DNA from: Moraxella pluranimalium
GTDB taxonomy: Bacteria; Pseudomonadota; Gammaproteobacteria; Pseudomonadales; Moraxellaceae
Assembly: GCF_002014825.1 (NCBI RefSeq)
Contig: NZ_MUYU01000015.1
Span: 62,001 to 126,000 of the forward strand
DNA length: 64,000 nucleotides
Direction: 5' to 3'
This document shows, piece by piece, positions 47,032-56,062 of the stretch. Position 1 is the stretch's first letter; the number at the start of each line of letters is the position of its first letter. Position numbers and translations under genes: made by a program. A model generated the notes under the pieces. That model saw only the letters and a list, made by a program, of their open reading frames with translations. It had not been told where the DNA came from and ran no database searches.

Positions 47032-47568
47032 ATGAAACAAAAACTACTCATCGCAAGTATCATTGCCACACTTGGACTAAGCGCCTGTTCACAACCAAGC
47101 GAACAGCCAACTGCCGAAACCAAAACTGAAACCGCCCAAAGCACAAGCACTGACACCAAGACAGCCGACACCGCTCAAGCACCAGCCACAGAAGGTGAAA
47201 CGGCACAAGCTGACCATGCAGAACACAATCACGAAGGTGATGACCACAAGGGGCATGATCACGAAGGTCATGATCACGGCGACCACGCAGGGCACGACCA
47301 TATGCACGTCGAAGGTGATGCATATCAATGTGGCGACAAGACTGTACATATCGTCGTCCATGACCACGAAGGTGAAATCGAAGCCCATCTGACCGATGAC
47401 AGCATCGTCTATGATCTCAACCAAGATCCAAACAACAAAAACAACTACACCACCAATGACGGCATTCAAGGTGAAAACAAAGGCATGACACTCACCATTG
47501 ATGGCGACAAAGCCAAAGTGGTTGGTAGCGACAATGCCGTGCTACTTGATTGCACCAAAAAGAGCTAA
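47032..47568 (+). CDS. His-rich metal-binding lipoprotein with MliC-like domain
   Basis: A 178-residue lipoprotein: lipobox LSAC with Cys19, then a Thr/Ala/Gln/Glu spacer. Residues 62-92 hold twelve histidines in H-x-H/D-H-x-G-H repeats (for example GDDHKGHDHEGHDHGDHAG), very likely a metal-binding stretch. The rest (YQCGDKTVHIVVHDHEGEIEAHL to VLLDC, Cys100 and Cys174) has the spacing of an MliC/PliC lysozyme-inhibitor domain; one disulfide is likely. Zinc or copper could bind the His stretch; a lysozyme-inhibitor role for the C-domain is recall-based. The combination is uncommon to me. It is a monocistronic gene with its own promoter and terminator. Confidence 0.78.
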   Translation: MKQKLLIASIIATLGLSACSQPSEQPTAETKTETAQSTSTDTKTADTAQAPATEGETAQADHAEHNHEGDDHKGHDHEGHDHGDHAGHDHMHVEGDAYQCGDKTVHIVVHDHEGEIEAHLTDDSIVYDLNQDPNNKNNYTTNDGIQGENKGMTLTIDGDKAKVVGSDNAVLLDCTKKS

Positions 47569-47600
47569 TCTGTGGTTATTCTCCATTGATTATACTTACC

Positions 47601-47633
47601 AAATCCACTTGCTTGCAGGTGGATTTTTTTATT
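47601..47633 (+). terminator. intrinsic terminator of the His-rich lipoprotein gene
   Basis: AAATCCAC (47601-47608) pairs with GTGGATTT (47619-47626), extendable inside by four pairs with one G-U, and followed by a T-run. Confidence 0.78.
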
Positions 47634-47773
47634 TATCCAATCAAAACGGCACGATTGCAACACTTGTAAACAATTTTTAGCACAAAAAATCATCATCTTA
47701 GGCTTTATCACTTGCAACTGTGTGGCTTTTTGTCGATAATATACAGTCATTCACTCAATTTTATGGACAAACC

Positions 47774-48490
47774 ATGAGCGTCGAAAAATCCACCAATCGT
47801 GAACAAAAAAAACGCCAAACACGCCAAGCATTTTTTAATGCGGTACTTGATCTGTGTATGAGCGGTCAGGGCTACAGCTCAATCAGCTTACGCCAAGTTA
47901 CCCGTGAAGTTGGTGTCGTGCCGACAGCATTTTATCGACATTTTGATGACATGGAAAGCCTTGGTAAGGCATTGGTCGAAGATGAGCTAGGTAGCGCCCT
48001 TGCCATGTTGCGTGAACATATGCAACTGGGTCGCAAGCGTAGCTTTGATCGACAAATCGCCAAAAGCGTTCAGCTGTTTTTTAAGGCGGTCAATGCCCAG
48101 CCACGCTATTGGCAGTTCATCGCATCCGAGCGTTTTGGCGGTTCTGAAGCGGTTCGCCGTGCCATCAGCGAGCAGATTGCCACTTTTGCCAAGATTATGA
48201 GTGAAGATCTGGGGATGCAGCCTGCCTTTGAGCACATCAGTATCGAAGATCGCTATTTGCTCGCCGAAACTGGGGTCAATCTGTCGTTCTCATGGATTAT
48301 TGATTGGCTTGATTTGACCTATATGCCTGATCTGCTCGATGAAGACGAACGCCCAAGCGTCGATGAGCTTGAAGCCAAAAAACAAGCCATGCTTCATCGC
48401 TGTACTCGTCAAATGCAAATGGTGCTGTACGGGGCGTATAATTGGAAATCAAGCGAAGAAACCTTGCTTGATGAGCAAATCAAAAATTAA
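47774..48490 (+). CDS. TetR family regulator, FabR-like
   Basis: A 238-residue DNA-binding protein. The N-terminal helix-turn-helix (KRQTRQAFFNAVLDLC, SSISLRQVTREVGVVPTAFYRHFDDMESLGKALV, shown in part) matches TetR and is close to FabR, the regulator of unsaturated fatty acid genes, as is the RYWQFIASERFGGSEAVR segment. In E. coli FabR represses fabA and fabB; here no fab gene is adjacent, so the target is unknown. I use the ATG at 47774 (MSVEKSTNREQKKR); the frame extends to 47720. It is a stand-alone gene. Confidence 0.85.
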   Translation: MSVEKSTNREQKKRQTRQAFFNAVLDLCMSGQGYSSISLRQVTREVGVVPTAFYRHFDDMESLGKALVEDELGSALAMLREHMQLGRKRSFDRQIAKSVQLFFKAVNAQPRYWQFIASERFGGSEAVRRAISEQIATFAKIMSEDLGMQPAFEHISIEDRYLLAETGVNLSFSWIIDWLDLTYMPDLLDEDERPSVDELEAKKQAMLHRCTRQMQMVLYGAYNWKSSEETLLDEQIKN

Positions 48491-48620
48491 ATCGATGGCA
48501 AGAGTGTCATTAAATACAATTATCAAAGCCAATCATTGATAAAATCGTAAGATTTTTACTTGCTATTTTATCAAGTTCCAAGTAGCATGGGGCGAGTTTT
48601 CGCCCTTTTTGTTTTTTTAG

Positions 48621-49679
48621 ATGATTATGACTGTTAAATCCATTTTAAATAAACCCAAATCAATTTTAAATACCAAGCCATCCACCCAAACCACTTCAGA
48701 AGCTAAGTCCAAAGCTGAGCCATCAGTCGCACCACCTGCGACCAACACCATCAAGCCCAAACGCATCGCCAAATCCGCCACCACAGGCGCACCAAAGGCA
48801 ACAGGCGTAACGCCAAGCTTTGATGTCAAGCCCAATGATGTCGTACCCACCAAAGCCATCTATGACAATCCCGCCAAAGTGCTGCGTGTCATCTCCATCA
48901 ATGTCAATGGACTACGCTCTGCTGATAAAAAAGGCTTTTTTGAGTGGTTAGCCACATCCGATGCCGATGTCGTGTGCATCCAAGAAGCCCGCATCACCCA
49001 TGAGCAGTGGACGGATAAATTTCGCCCCGATGGTTGGCACACACATCTATTCCCTGCCGAGCGCGCAGGCTATGCAGGCACGGCGATTTATAGCCGATTG
49101 CCCTTTGTGTCGGTCATAGATGGCTTAGGTTTTGAGCTTGCTGATAGTCAAGGACGCTTTATCACGGCTGAATTTGACTTATCATCGCATGGCATTGATA
49201 CACCCGTACACATCGCATCGCTGTACTTGCCATCAGGCTCATCAGGCGATGACGCCCAAGCCCGCAAAGATCATTTCCTAGAACAATACCGCCACATCCT
49301 AAAGGCATGGCGTGATGCCAACAAATCCATCATCGTCTGTGGCGACTATAATATCGTGCACAAGCGTATCGACATCAAAAACTGGTCAGGCAACCAAAAA
49401 GCATCCGGCTGCCTGCCACATGAGCGAGCTTGGCTTGATCATATCTATGATGAGCTTGGCTATGTCGATACTTTTCGTGTCGTACGCCATGATGCTGACA
49501 TCTATTCATGGTGGTCAAATCGAGGTCAAGCCCGTGCCAAGAATGTCGGGTGGCGTATCGATTATCAAGCCTGCTCACCAGATTGGCGTGATCGCACCGT
49601 CAATGCTTGGGTGTATAAAGATCAATGGTTTAGCGACCATGCGCCGGTGATTATTGATTATTTATTAAGCAGTGAATAG
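48621..49679 (+). CDS. exodeoxyribonuclease III with N-terminal extension
   Basis: AP endonuclease / 3'-5' exonuclease of the EEP superfamily. From about residue 89 the protein has the full catalytic domain: VLRVISINVNGLRS, DVVCIQEARITH, AGYAGTAIYS, HIASLYLPSGS, VCGDYNIVHKRIDIKNW, YVDTFRVV and the closing WFSDHAPVIIDYLL. This is like the alkaline-phosphatase-neighbour ExoA type. The first 85 residues are a Lys/Pro/Ala/Thr-rich, probably disordered tail (KPSTQTTSEAKSKAEPSV) not found in E. coli Xth (268 residues; here 352). The first ATG (48621) or the one at 48627 could be the start; no clear Shine-Dalgarno. Confidence 0.9.
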   Translation: MIMTVKSILNKPKSILNTKPSTQTTSEAKSKAEPSVAPPATNTIKPKRIAKSATTGAPKATGVTPSFDVKPNDVVPTKAIYDNPAKVLRVISINVNGLRSADKKGFFEWLATSDADVVCIQEARITHEQWTDKFRPDGWHTHLFPAERAGYAGTAIYSRLPFVSVIDGLGFELADSQGRFITAEFDLSSHGIDTPVHIASLYLPSGSSGDDAQARKDHFLEQYRHILKAWRDANKSIIVCGDYNIVHKRIDIKNWSGNQKASGCLPHERAWLDHIYDELGYVDTFRVVRHDADIYSWWSNRGQARAKNVGWRIDYQACSPDWRDRTVNAWVYKDQWFSDHAPVIIDYLLSSE

Positions 49680-49721
49680 ATGTATTTTTATTCTTTGCAT
49701 ACAATTCTAGCTATCCACGAT

Positions 49722-49746
49722 AAGGCGTTCTTAGTAACGCCTTTTA
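49722..49746 (+). terminator. intrinsic terminator of the exonuclease III gene
   Basis: AAGGCGTT (49722-49729) pairs with AACGCCTT (49736-49743) and leads into a T-rich tail. Confidence 0.75.
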
Positions 49747-49973
49747 TTTTATTTGATAAAAACTGGTTGTATCGATGATTTGTATTAATGATATTATCAA
49801 TTTGTATAGAATAATTTTGTAAAATAACCTTCCAAAGGTGGCATTTTACAACTGATATCATCTATCAAATGTTACAATAAGCTTACAAAATTTGTCTATA
49901 AATCATTAAACATTGCTTGCATTCGTCCAAATTTTCGATTATTTTAAATAATACGGTGAATTTGTTTTACCGT

Positions 49974-50016
49974 TGAGCGGTTATTTTGCAGTGATGTTTT
50001 TTTGTTTGACCGCTCA
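49974..50016 (+). promoter_or_regulatory. inverted repeat in the gltI leader
   Basis: TGAGCGGT (49974-49981) and ACCGCTCA (50009-50016) are exact complements 27 bases apart, with a T-run in the loop. They lie just before the AAGGA Shine-Dalgarno. The hairpin could occlude ribosome binding or be a two-site operator. No regulator is known. Confidence 0.5.
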
Positions 50017-50040
50017 GACTTGTTGTTATAAGGAAATATA

Positions 50041-51000
50041 ATGTTTCAAATCAAACCACTTTCTTTGGGTCTAGCCCTTGTTGCGGCTGTTGGACTAACT
50101 GCTTGTAATAAGCCTGCTGAGCAACCAGCTGCTGGCACTGATGCTGCCGCTGCACCTGCTGGCAACACACAAGGTACGCTTGAAAAAATCAAACAATCAG
50201 GTACGATTGTATTGGCGCACCGCGACTCATCTATTCCATTTTCTTACATCGCTGACAATCCAAATCAACCTGTCGGCTATGCGCACGACCTACAGCTAAA
50301 AGTTGTTGAAGCAGTCAAAGAAAAGCTACAAATGCCTGACCTAAAGGTTCGTTATAACCTTGTGACTTCACAAACTCGTATTCCATTGGTTCAAAACGGT
50401 ACAGTCGATCTTGAGTGTGGCTCTACCACCAATAACGAAGAGCGTGCACAACAAGTCGATTTCTCAGTCGGTTTCTTTGAAATCGGTACTCGTCTATTGA
50501 CTGCCACCGACTCAGGCATCAACAGCTTTGAAGATCTAAAAGATCAAACGCTCGTTACCACCGCAGGTACGACTTCTGAGCGTTATATCCGTCAATTCAA
50601 CGACGAGAAAAAACTCAACATCAACATCATCTCAGCCAAAGACCACGGCGAAGCGTTCTTGATGCTTGAAAATGGCCGCGCCAAAGCCTTTATGATGGAC
50701 GATGTCCTATTAGCTGGCGAAAAAGCCAAAGCCAAAGATCCTGCCAAATGGCACATCGTTGGTGAGCCACAGTCATTTGAAATCTATGGCTGTATGATGC
50801 GCAAAGGCGACACCGAGTTCAAAGCACTGGTTGATGACACCCTAAAAGGCGTGTACAGCTCAGGCGAGATCAACAACATCTACAACAAGTGGTTCACTCA
50901 GCCAATCCCACCGAAGAATGTCAACATGGAATTCCCAATGTCTGACAACCTAAAAGCCCTGTTGGCAAATCCAACCGACAAACCAACACAAGCTAAATAA
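50041..51000 (+). CDS. gltI: glutamate/aspartate ABC transporter, substrate-binding lipoprotein
   Basis: Periplasmic binding protein of family SBP3, 319 residues, that captures L-glutamate and L-aspartate. It has a lipoprotein leader (LVAAVGLTAC, Cys23), then an Ala/Gly-rich spacer. The two-lobe fold is visible through GTIVLAHRDSSIPFSYIADNP, GYAHDLQLKVVEAVKEKL, NGTVDLECGSTTNNEERAQQVDFSVGFFEIGTRLL (part), LVTTAGTTSERYI and HGEAFLMLENGRAKAFMMDDVLLAGEKAKA. The match to GltI (DEBP) is close. Being a lipoprotein differs from the soluble E. coli form. First gene of gltIJKL. Confidence 0.93.
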   Translation: MFQIKPLSLGLALVAAVGLTACNKPAEQPAAGTDAAAAPAGNTQGTLEKIKQSGTIVLAHRDSSIPFSYIADNPNQPVGYAHDLQLKVVEAVKEKLQMPDLKVRYNLVTSQTRIPLVQNGTVDLECGSTTNNEERAQQVDFSVGFFEIGTRLLTATDSGINSFEDLKDQTLVTTAGTTSERYIRQFNDEKKLNINIISAKDHGEAFLMLENGRAKAFMMDDVLLAGEKAKAKDPAKWHIVGEPQSFEIYGCMMRKGDTEFKALVDDTLKGVYSSGEINNIYNKWFTQPIPPKNVNMEFPMSDNLKALLANPTDKPTQAK

Positions 51001-51079
51001 TCAAACACCACCCTAACAATTCACAGTCAGTATCCATCGGATATTGGCTGTGATTGTATGTTTTATTAAGGGGTTTTTT

Positions 51080-51826
51080 GTGAACTATCAATGGAATTGG
51101 GGCGTCTTATTTAGCCCAACAGGTGTTGGTAATGAGCTTTACTGGCACTGGCTCGTCACTGGTTTTCAGTGGCTACTCATCATCGGTGCATCCGCTTGGT
51201 GTATCGCCATGGTGATTGGTACTGTGCTTGGTATCATGCGTACATTGCCAAGTAAATCAGCCCAACTGATTGGCAAGCTGTATGTGGATTTTTTTCGCAA
51301 TGTACCGCTACTTGTTCAGCTGTTCTTTTGGTTTTATGTCATGCCAAATCTACTCACCGAAGGCTTTCGCAGTTTTTGGTATGGCTTAGACCCAAACACT
51401 TCTGCTGCCATCTCTGCTGCCATCGGTCTAGGTCTATTCACCGCCGCTCGTATCGTTGAGCAGGTGCGTACAGGTATTGAGTCTCTGCCAAAAGGTCAAT
51501 CAAATGCCGCTGCTGCTCTGGGTTTTAGCACCGCTCAATCATATCGCTATGTAATTTTGCCACAGGCGTTCCGTGTGATTTTGCCACCGCTAAGCTCTGA
51601 ACTCACCAACTGTTTCAAAAACGCATCTATCGCATCTTTGGTCGGCGTCACCGAGCTGATTAGCCAAACCAAAACCATCAGCGAATACACCCAAAACAGT
51701 TTTGAAGTTTATACCTTTGCCACAGTGATTTATCTGATTTTCAACTTAACACTGATTTTTGGCATGATTACGCTTGAGAAGAAACTGCGTATCAAGGGTC
51801 AAATCGACGGGGGTAGCCATGCTTAA
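51080..51826 (+). CDS. gltJ: glutamate/aspartate ABC transporter, permease GltJ
   Basis: Inner-membrane permease of the amino-acid ABC importer, 248 residues. It starts with a GTG codon at 51080 (NYQWNWGVLFSPTGVGNELYWHWLV) with an AAGGGG Shine-Dalgarno; the first in-frame ATG would be too far inside. It has about five helices and the family loop EQVRTGIESLPKGQSNAAAALGFSTAQSYRYVILPQAFRVILPPL (EAA motif, in part). It overlaps gltK by eight bases. The spacing to gltI is 79 bases, so the operon is gltI-gltJ-gltK-gltL. Confidence 0.92.
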   Translation: MNYQWNWGVLFSPTGVGNELYWHWLVTGFQWLLIIGASAWCIAMVIGTVLGIMRTLPSKSAQLIGKLYVDFFRNVPLLVQLFFWFYVMPNLLTEGFRSFWYGLDPNTSAAISAAIGLGLFTAARIVEQVRTGIESLPKGQSNAAAALGFSTAQSYRYVILPQAFRVILPPLSSELTNCFKNASIASLVGVTELISQTKTISEYTQNSFEVYTFATVIYLIFNLTLIFGMITLEKKLRIKGQIDGGSHA

Positions 51827-52484
51827 CGAATTACAAACCGCAGCCCCTATCTTATTATCTGGTCTTGCCGTCACCTTTAAGGTGCTGATTTTGGCGGTCA
51901 TTGGCGGTCTGTCATTGGGTACAGTGCTTGCCTTGATGCGTCTGTCGGGCAAAGCTTGGCTTGCCACGCCTGCCAAGATTTATGTGAACTATTTTCGTTC
52001 TGTACCGCTACTACTGGTACTACTGTGGTTTTATTTTGCCGTACCGATGATGTACAGCATGGTGACAGGTCAGTATCTGACCATTGACGCCAAATTTATG
52101 AGCTGTACTATTGCCTTTATCATGTTTGAAGCGGCGTATTTTGCCGAAGTGGTGCGTGCTGGTATTCAGTCAATTGGCAAAGGTCAAATCAATGCCGCCA
52201 AAGCGCTGGGCATGACCTATTCACAGACCATGCGACTGGTCATCCTACCACAGGCATTTCGCAAGATGTTGCCACTGGTACTTCAACAATCCATCATCTT
52301 ATTCCAAGATACGACGCTTGTCTTTGCTGTAGGTCTCGTTGATCTATTCCGTGCCGCTTATGTGCGTGGCGAGCTGATGGGTCTGCTTGAGTACTATATC
52401 CTAGGTGCTGGTGCAGTGTATTTTGTTATCAGTCTGATTGCCTCAAAAGGCGTGGCGAAACTTCAAAAGAATTTACGAGTATAA
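51819..52484 (+). CDS. gltK: glutamate/aspartate ABC transporter, permease GltK
   Basis: Second inner-membrane permease of the importer, 221 residues. The ATG at 51819 lies within the 3' end of gltJ (overlap of eight bases), which suggests coupling. The frame extends further upstream but the N-terminus MLNELQTAAPILLSGLAVTF is right for the family. The EAA loop is VVRAGIQSIGKGQINAAKALGMTYSQTMRLVILPQAFRKMLPLV (given in part). Five helices are visible. It pairs with GltJ and the ATPase GltL. Confidence 0.94.
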   Translation: MLNELQTAAPILLSGLAVTFKVLILAVIGGLSLGTVLALMRLSGKAWLATPAKIYVNYFRSVPLLLVLLWFYFAVPMMYSMVTGQYLTIDAKFMSCTIAFIMFEAAYFAEVVRAGIQSIGKGQINAAKALGMTYSQTMRLVILPQAFRKMLPLVLQQSIILFQDTTLVFAVGLVDLFRAAYVRGELMGLLEYYILGAGAVYFVISLIASKGVAKLQKNLRV

Positions 52485-52487
52485 TCT

Positions 52488-53306
52488 ATGGCTATTCAAA
52501 CACAAATTGACGCAACCACTTATATCAATGAGTTTGGCGGACTGGTCACTGACAATGGGCATAATTCAGATGAAATCATGATTAAGCTTAGCAATGTCAC
52601 CAAACGCTATGGCGATTTTCAGGTACTGACCGACTGCACCGCCCATGTGCACAAAGGCGATGTGACTGTCGTCTGCGGTCCATCAGGCTCTGGTAAATCA
52701 ACACTTATCAAGACCATCAACGGACTTGAGCCATTTCAAGGCGGTCAAATCCTAGTCGATGGCATCAGCGTCGGCGACAAAAACACCGACCTACCAAAGC
52801 TACGCAGTCGTGTCGGCATGGTGTTTCAGCATTTTGAGCTGTTTCCACATCTATCAATCATCGACAATCTGACCATCGCACAGATGAAAGTGCTTGGTCG
52901 TAATGAAGCTGATGCCATCAAAAAAGGCATGGGCTATCTTGACCGTGTCGGTCTAGCTGCACACGCCAAAAAATACCCTGCCGAGATGTCAGGCGGTCAG
53001 CAGCAGCGTGTCGCCATCGCTCGTGCATTGTCGATGGATCCGATTGCCATGCTGTTTGACGAGCCGACTTCTGCGCTTGACCCTGAGATGATCCAAGAAG
53101 TACTTGAAGTGATGGTTGAGCTTGCCAAAGAAGGCATGACCATGATGTGCGTGACTCACGAGATGGGCTTTGCTCGTCAAGTGGCTAGCCGTATCATCTT
53201 TATGGATCAAGGGCATATCATCGAAAACTGCAGTAAAGATGAGTTTTTCCAAAATGCCAAGTCTGATCGTGCACAGGATTTCTTGAGCAAGATTCTTAAT
53301 CACTGA
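52488..53306 (+). CDS. gltL: glutamate/aspartate ABC transporter, ATP-binding protein GltL
   Basis: ATPase of the importer, 272 residues. It has Walker A GPSGSGKSTLIKTIN, the Q-loop VGMVFQHFELFPHL, the ABC signature PAEMSGGQQQRVAIARALSM, Walker B AMLFDEPTSALDPEM and the H-loop CVTHEMGF. A 30-residue extension (IQTQIDATTYINEFGGLVTD) precedes the usual start MIKLSNVTKRYGDFQVL at residue 31; both ATGs (52488 and 52578) lack a clear Shine-Dalgarno, so the extension may not be translated. It begins three bases after gltK. Confidence 0.95.
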   Translation: MAIQTQIDATTYINEFGGLVTDNGHNSDEIMIKLSNVTKRYGDFQVLTDCTAHVHKGDVTVVCGPSGSGKSTLIKTINGLEPFQGGQILVDGISVGDKNTDLPKLRSRVGMVFQHFELFPHLSIIDNLTIAQMKVLGRNEADAIKKGMGYLDRVGLAAHAKKYPAEMSGGQQQRVAIARALSMDPIAMLFDEPTSALDPEMIQEVLEVMVELAKEGMTMMCVTHEMGFARQVASRIIFMDQGHIIENCSKDEFFQNAKSDRAQDFLSKILNH

Positions 53307-53324
53307 TGGACTATTGCTCATTAT

Positions 53325-53364
53325 AAAAAATCAGCACTCAAAATCACTTGGGTGCTGATTTTTT
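53325..53364. terminator. terminator of the glt operon
   Basis: AAAAAATCAGCAC (53325-53337) pairs with GTGCTGATTTTTT (53352-53364). It lies between convergent gltL and thiI and can serve both. Confidence 0.88.
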
Positions 53365-53417
53365 TATGAATCACTACTTATTTCAACTTATCATATAAGA
53401 TAATCAAACTAAGCCAA

Positions 53418-54881
53418 TCAAGCATCACTGTCAGCAGTTTTCTTCAGTGATAATACCTTGACATTATGATAACCATTTGCCAAAAGTTGCCCTGCTTGCA
53501 AGCGACTCATCACCCCTTGATGGCAATACAGCAGATAAGTCTTGGTCTGGTCAAGCTGTCCAAAGCCACTGCCAATCTTATAAAACGGCAGCTCAATCAC
53601 AGGCGCATCAATCTGCAGTGGCGACTCATCCGTCTCATCAGGACTGCGCACATCGATGACCACTTCACCTGCTGACACCTGATGGACAATCTGTGGCTCG
53701 ACCGCCTTATCCACTTGTGATAACGCACGAATATCACTCACCACCGCTGTATCAATGGCAGTTTGTAATACAGCAAAGTCAAAATCAGCTTCGGTGGCGA
53801 TAATCTTTGACTCCACCGCCTTGACCGTAGGGGATTTTGAAATCACACCGCAGAACTCTGGCATGGATTTGGCAATCTCAAATGTACCGATTTGTTCGGT
53901 AATCTTGACAATATGCTCTTTGTCATGGGTAATCAAGGGACGCAATACCAAGCGTGATGATGCCTTGTCAATCAGATGTAGATTGGTCAGCGTTTGGCTT
54001 GCCACCTGCCCCAGTGCTTCGCCGGTGACGATGGCTTCAATGCCCATGCGTTCGGCGATTTGGCTAGCGGCTCGCACCATCATACGCTTGAGCACCACAC
54101 CCATTTGTCCATCATCAATACTGCGTAAAATCTCTGCCACCACAGGCTCAAAATTCACCGTGACGAACTTCACCTTATGCGATGATGAATAGCGTGACCA
54201 CAGATGATACGCCATCTGTTTGACACCCACTTCATGCGCCTGACCACCGAGATTAAAAAAACAATAATGCACACGGCTACCACGACGCATGAACGAAAAA
54301 CTCGACACGCTCGAATCAAAGCCACCCGAAATCAGCGACAGCACATCTTCTTGGGTGCTCATCGGATAGCCGCCAAGCCCTTCGTGGCGTGCCTTAACAA
54401 GCATCATCTTGTCATTTTCAATCTCGATACGCACGGTGACATCGGGATTTTTGAGTTGGACTTTGGCAGACTCAATATGCTGATTCAGCCCACCGCCGAC
54501 ATACTGCATCACCTGCATCGAATCAAAATCCTGCTTGCCACGACGCTTGACACGCACACAAAAAGTCTTGTCAATCAACTTATCTTGATACTCCGCCAAA
54601 GTCTGCAAAAATATGTCGTGCAAATCCGTATAAGTCGTCTCATCCACTTCCAAATAGTGATGAATGCCCGAAATACGGCTCAGCGCGTCTTTTATCAAAG
54701 CTCGCTTTGACTCATCTTGGCTACGCACTTCAATAAAATCCCAATGGCGGATGACCACGACAGACTCATCAATTCTGTGTAAGATTTCTTTAATATTCCC
54801 TGTCAGCACTTTAACAAACCGCTTACGCACGGTTTCGCTTTTCATGATGATTTCTGGAAAGAGTTTGACAATAAATTTCAT
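53418..54881 (-). CDS. thiI: tRNA 4-thiouridine synthase ThiI with rhodanese domain
   Basis: Makes 4-thiouridine at position 8 of tRNA and supplies sulfur for the thiazole of thiamine. The 487-residue product has a THUMP domain (about 55-170), the PP-loop [34 protein letters not shown] and [13 protein letters not shown]. From about residue 395 it has a rhodanese domain ending in [19 protein letters not shown], with the persulfide-forming Cys. The presence of the rhodanese domain is the enterobacterial-type form. It starts at 54881. Alone in its direction, followed at right by the secreted-protein gene. Confidence 0.95.
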   Translation of the reverse strand: MKFIVKLFPEIIMKSETVRKRFVKVLTGNIKEILHRIDESVVVIRHWDFIEVRSQDESKRALIKDALSRISGIHHYLEVDETTYTDLHDIFLQTLAEYQDKLIDKTFCVRVKRRGKQDFDSMQVMQYVGGGLNQHIESAKVQLKNPDVTVRIEIENDKMMLVKARHEGLGGYPMSTQEDVLSLISGGFDSSVSSFSFMRRGSRVHYCFFNLGGQAHEVGVKQMAYHLWSRYSSSHKVKFVTVNFEPVVAEILRSIDDGQMGVVLKRMMVRAASQIAERMGIEAIVTGEALGQVASQTLTNLHLIDKASSRLVLRPLITHDKEHIVKITEQIGTFEIAKSMPEFCGVISKSPTVKAVESKIIATEADFDFAVLQTAIDTAVVSDIRALSQVDKAVEPQIVHQVSAGEVVIDVRSPDETDESPLQIDAPVIELPFYKIGSGFGQLDQTKTYLLYCHQGVMSRLQAGQLLANGYHNVKVLSLKKTADSDA

Positions 54882-54980
54882 AAAAAAATACGCACAATAA
54901 TCAACTGTGCGTATTTTACATGATTTGCGATAAAAATGCTTTGGCTTTTGTTTTGGTGTTTGTAGCTAAACCCATATTTG

Positions 54981-55583
54981 TTATTCTTTGGGTGCTGACA
55001 AATGCTCTGCAACACAGCGTCTGACGGCTAATTTTTCGGCATGATGACCATCAACCATCTCGCCATTTTTCAAAAATTCATGATAAATTTCATCAATGCG
55101 TGGATAATAACCATGCTCATCAGTCATCAGTGCAAATGATATTTTTGCTTGGTTGTATTGCCCATATAAAGCATAATCCATCGGCACTGCCATCGTTGCG
55201 ATGACCAAATTATCACTTGGTGCTTCAAAATGTATTTTATCCACCGACTGTACAAACTGCCACTCAATCAGTAACGGATTGGCACCCCTACAAGAAAAAT
55301 CCACATCAGAAAACGCCATCACATCATCATGAAGTACTTTGGTAAAATCAGGCGTGATATACATTCGCCAAATGTCGTAGTATTCTGGATTGCTCTTATC
55401 CAGTGATGTCATGTATAAGCTTTTGATTAAATTGATATTTTTGGTTTTGATAAATTGCTCATCGGTGATTGTCTGCTCAGTTGCAAAAGCTGGCATCATA
55501 GTCATCATAGCAAACGCCATACCCATCATCATCTTTGGCATGGTACTCAATTTAGCAACATAATCAAATAGCCTGTTCATCAT
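54981..55583 (-). CDS. secreted protein of unknown function overlapping ychJ
   Basis: Encodes 200 residues with a Met-rich signal peptide (PKMMMGMAFAMMTMMPAFA, cleavage near residue 34). The mature part has two cysteines (FSCRGANPLL and VRRCVAEHL) that may pair. I recognise no family. The ATG overlaps the ychJ stop in an ATGA arrangement, so it is translated from the same message as ychJ and ppk. Segments such as YPRIDEIYHEFLKNGE look like an alpha/beta domain of the small periplasmic type. The role is unknown. Confidence 0.72.
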   Translation of the reverse strand: MMNRLFDYVAKLSTMPKMMMGMAFAMMTMMPAFATEQTITDEQFIKTKNINLIKSLYMTSLDKSNPEYYDIWRMYITPDFTKVLHDDVMAFSDVDFSCRGANPLLIEWQFVQSVDKIHFEAPSDNLVIATMAVPMDYALYGQYNQAKISFALMTDEHGYYPRIDEIYHEFLKNGEMVDGHHAEKLAVRRCVAEHLSAPKE

Positions 55584-56062
55584 AAAAACTTACCACAACA
55601 CGCCTTAAATTTCTCACCACTACCGCATAGACAAGGCTGTTTATTAGTTAGGCTGACAGGCACTGTCGGGTCAAGAAAATACCATTGCGCTTTGTCATCA
55701 TCTTGGATAAGCACAAAGGCGGACAGCTCATCATGCTCGCCGATGCTGCCATCATCTTTGGCATAGCTTGCGACAAAATGCACTTGCGCATGGCGTTTGC
55801 CAATTTTGCGATGGCTTTTGACCACAAGTGATGTCCAAGTCATCTCATCCGCCCAGTTTTGTAGTGATTGCCTGTCAAGATACACCGCTTGGGCAGGCAC
55901 TGTGGTGCGGATGATATAATCAATATCACCCACCACAAAGGCACTGTATCGTGAGCGCATCAAGGCTTCAGCACTCTTGGCGGGTACACCCTGATGACAT
56001 GGCTGACAGCACTCAGCGAACGGTAGTCCTGAACCGCACGGACAATTAACCATTTCCACCAT
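55580..56062 (-). CDS. YchJ family protein with two SEC-C motifs
   Basis: A 160-residue soluble protein of the YchJ (UPF0225) group. It has a zinc-binding SEC-C motif at both ends: CPCGSGLPFAECCQP and PCLCGSGEKFKACCG. Between them is the nuclear-transport-factor-2-like core (EALMRSRYSAFVVGDIDYIIRTTVP to WYFLDPTVP). The function is not established. The start [10 protein letters not shown] at 56062 overlaps the ppk stop (TGATG); MVNCPCG at 56053 is an alternative start. The gene couples to ppk before it and the secreted-protein gene after it. Confidence 0.9.
   Translation of the reverse strand: MVEMVNCPCGSGLPFAECCQPCHQGVPAKSAEALMRSRYSAFVVGDIDYIIRTTVPAQAVYLDRQSLQNWADEMTWTSLVVKSHRKIGKRHAQVHFVASYAKDDGSIGEHDELSAFVLIQDDDKAQWYFLDPTVPVSLTNKQPCLCGSGEKFKACCGKFL

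Larger units (their letters stand above)
49680..50040. other. intergenic region with exonuclease terminator and gltI leader
   Basis: A 361-base AT-rich gap. It contains a short terminator (49722-49746) for the exonuclease gene, and a leader hairpin 24 bases upstream of gltI (49974-50016). I see no open frame. A gltI promoter is expected here but no convincing pair of hexamers is visible. Confidence 0.65.

Noticed and set aside
54204..54710. Plus-strand open frame of 168 codons
   Set aside because: Antisense to thiI, where conserved THUMP and PP-loop motifs fix the coding strand.
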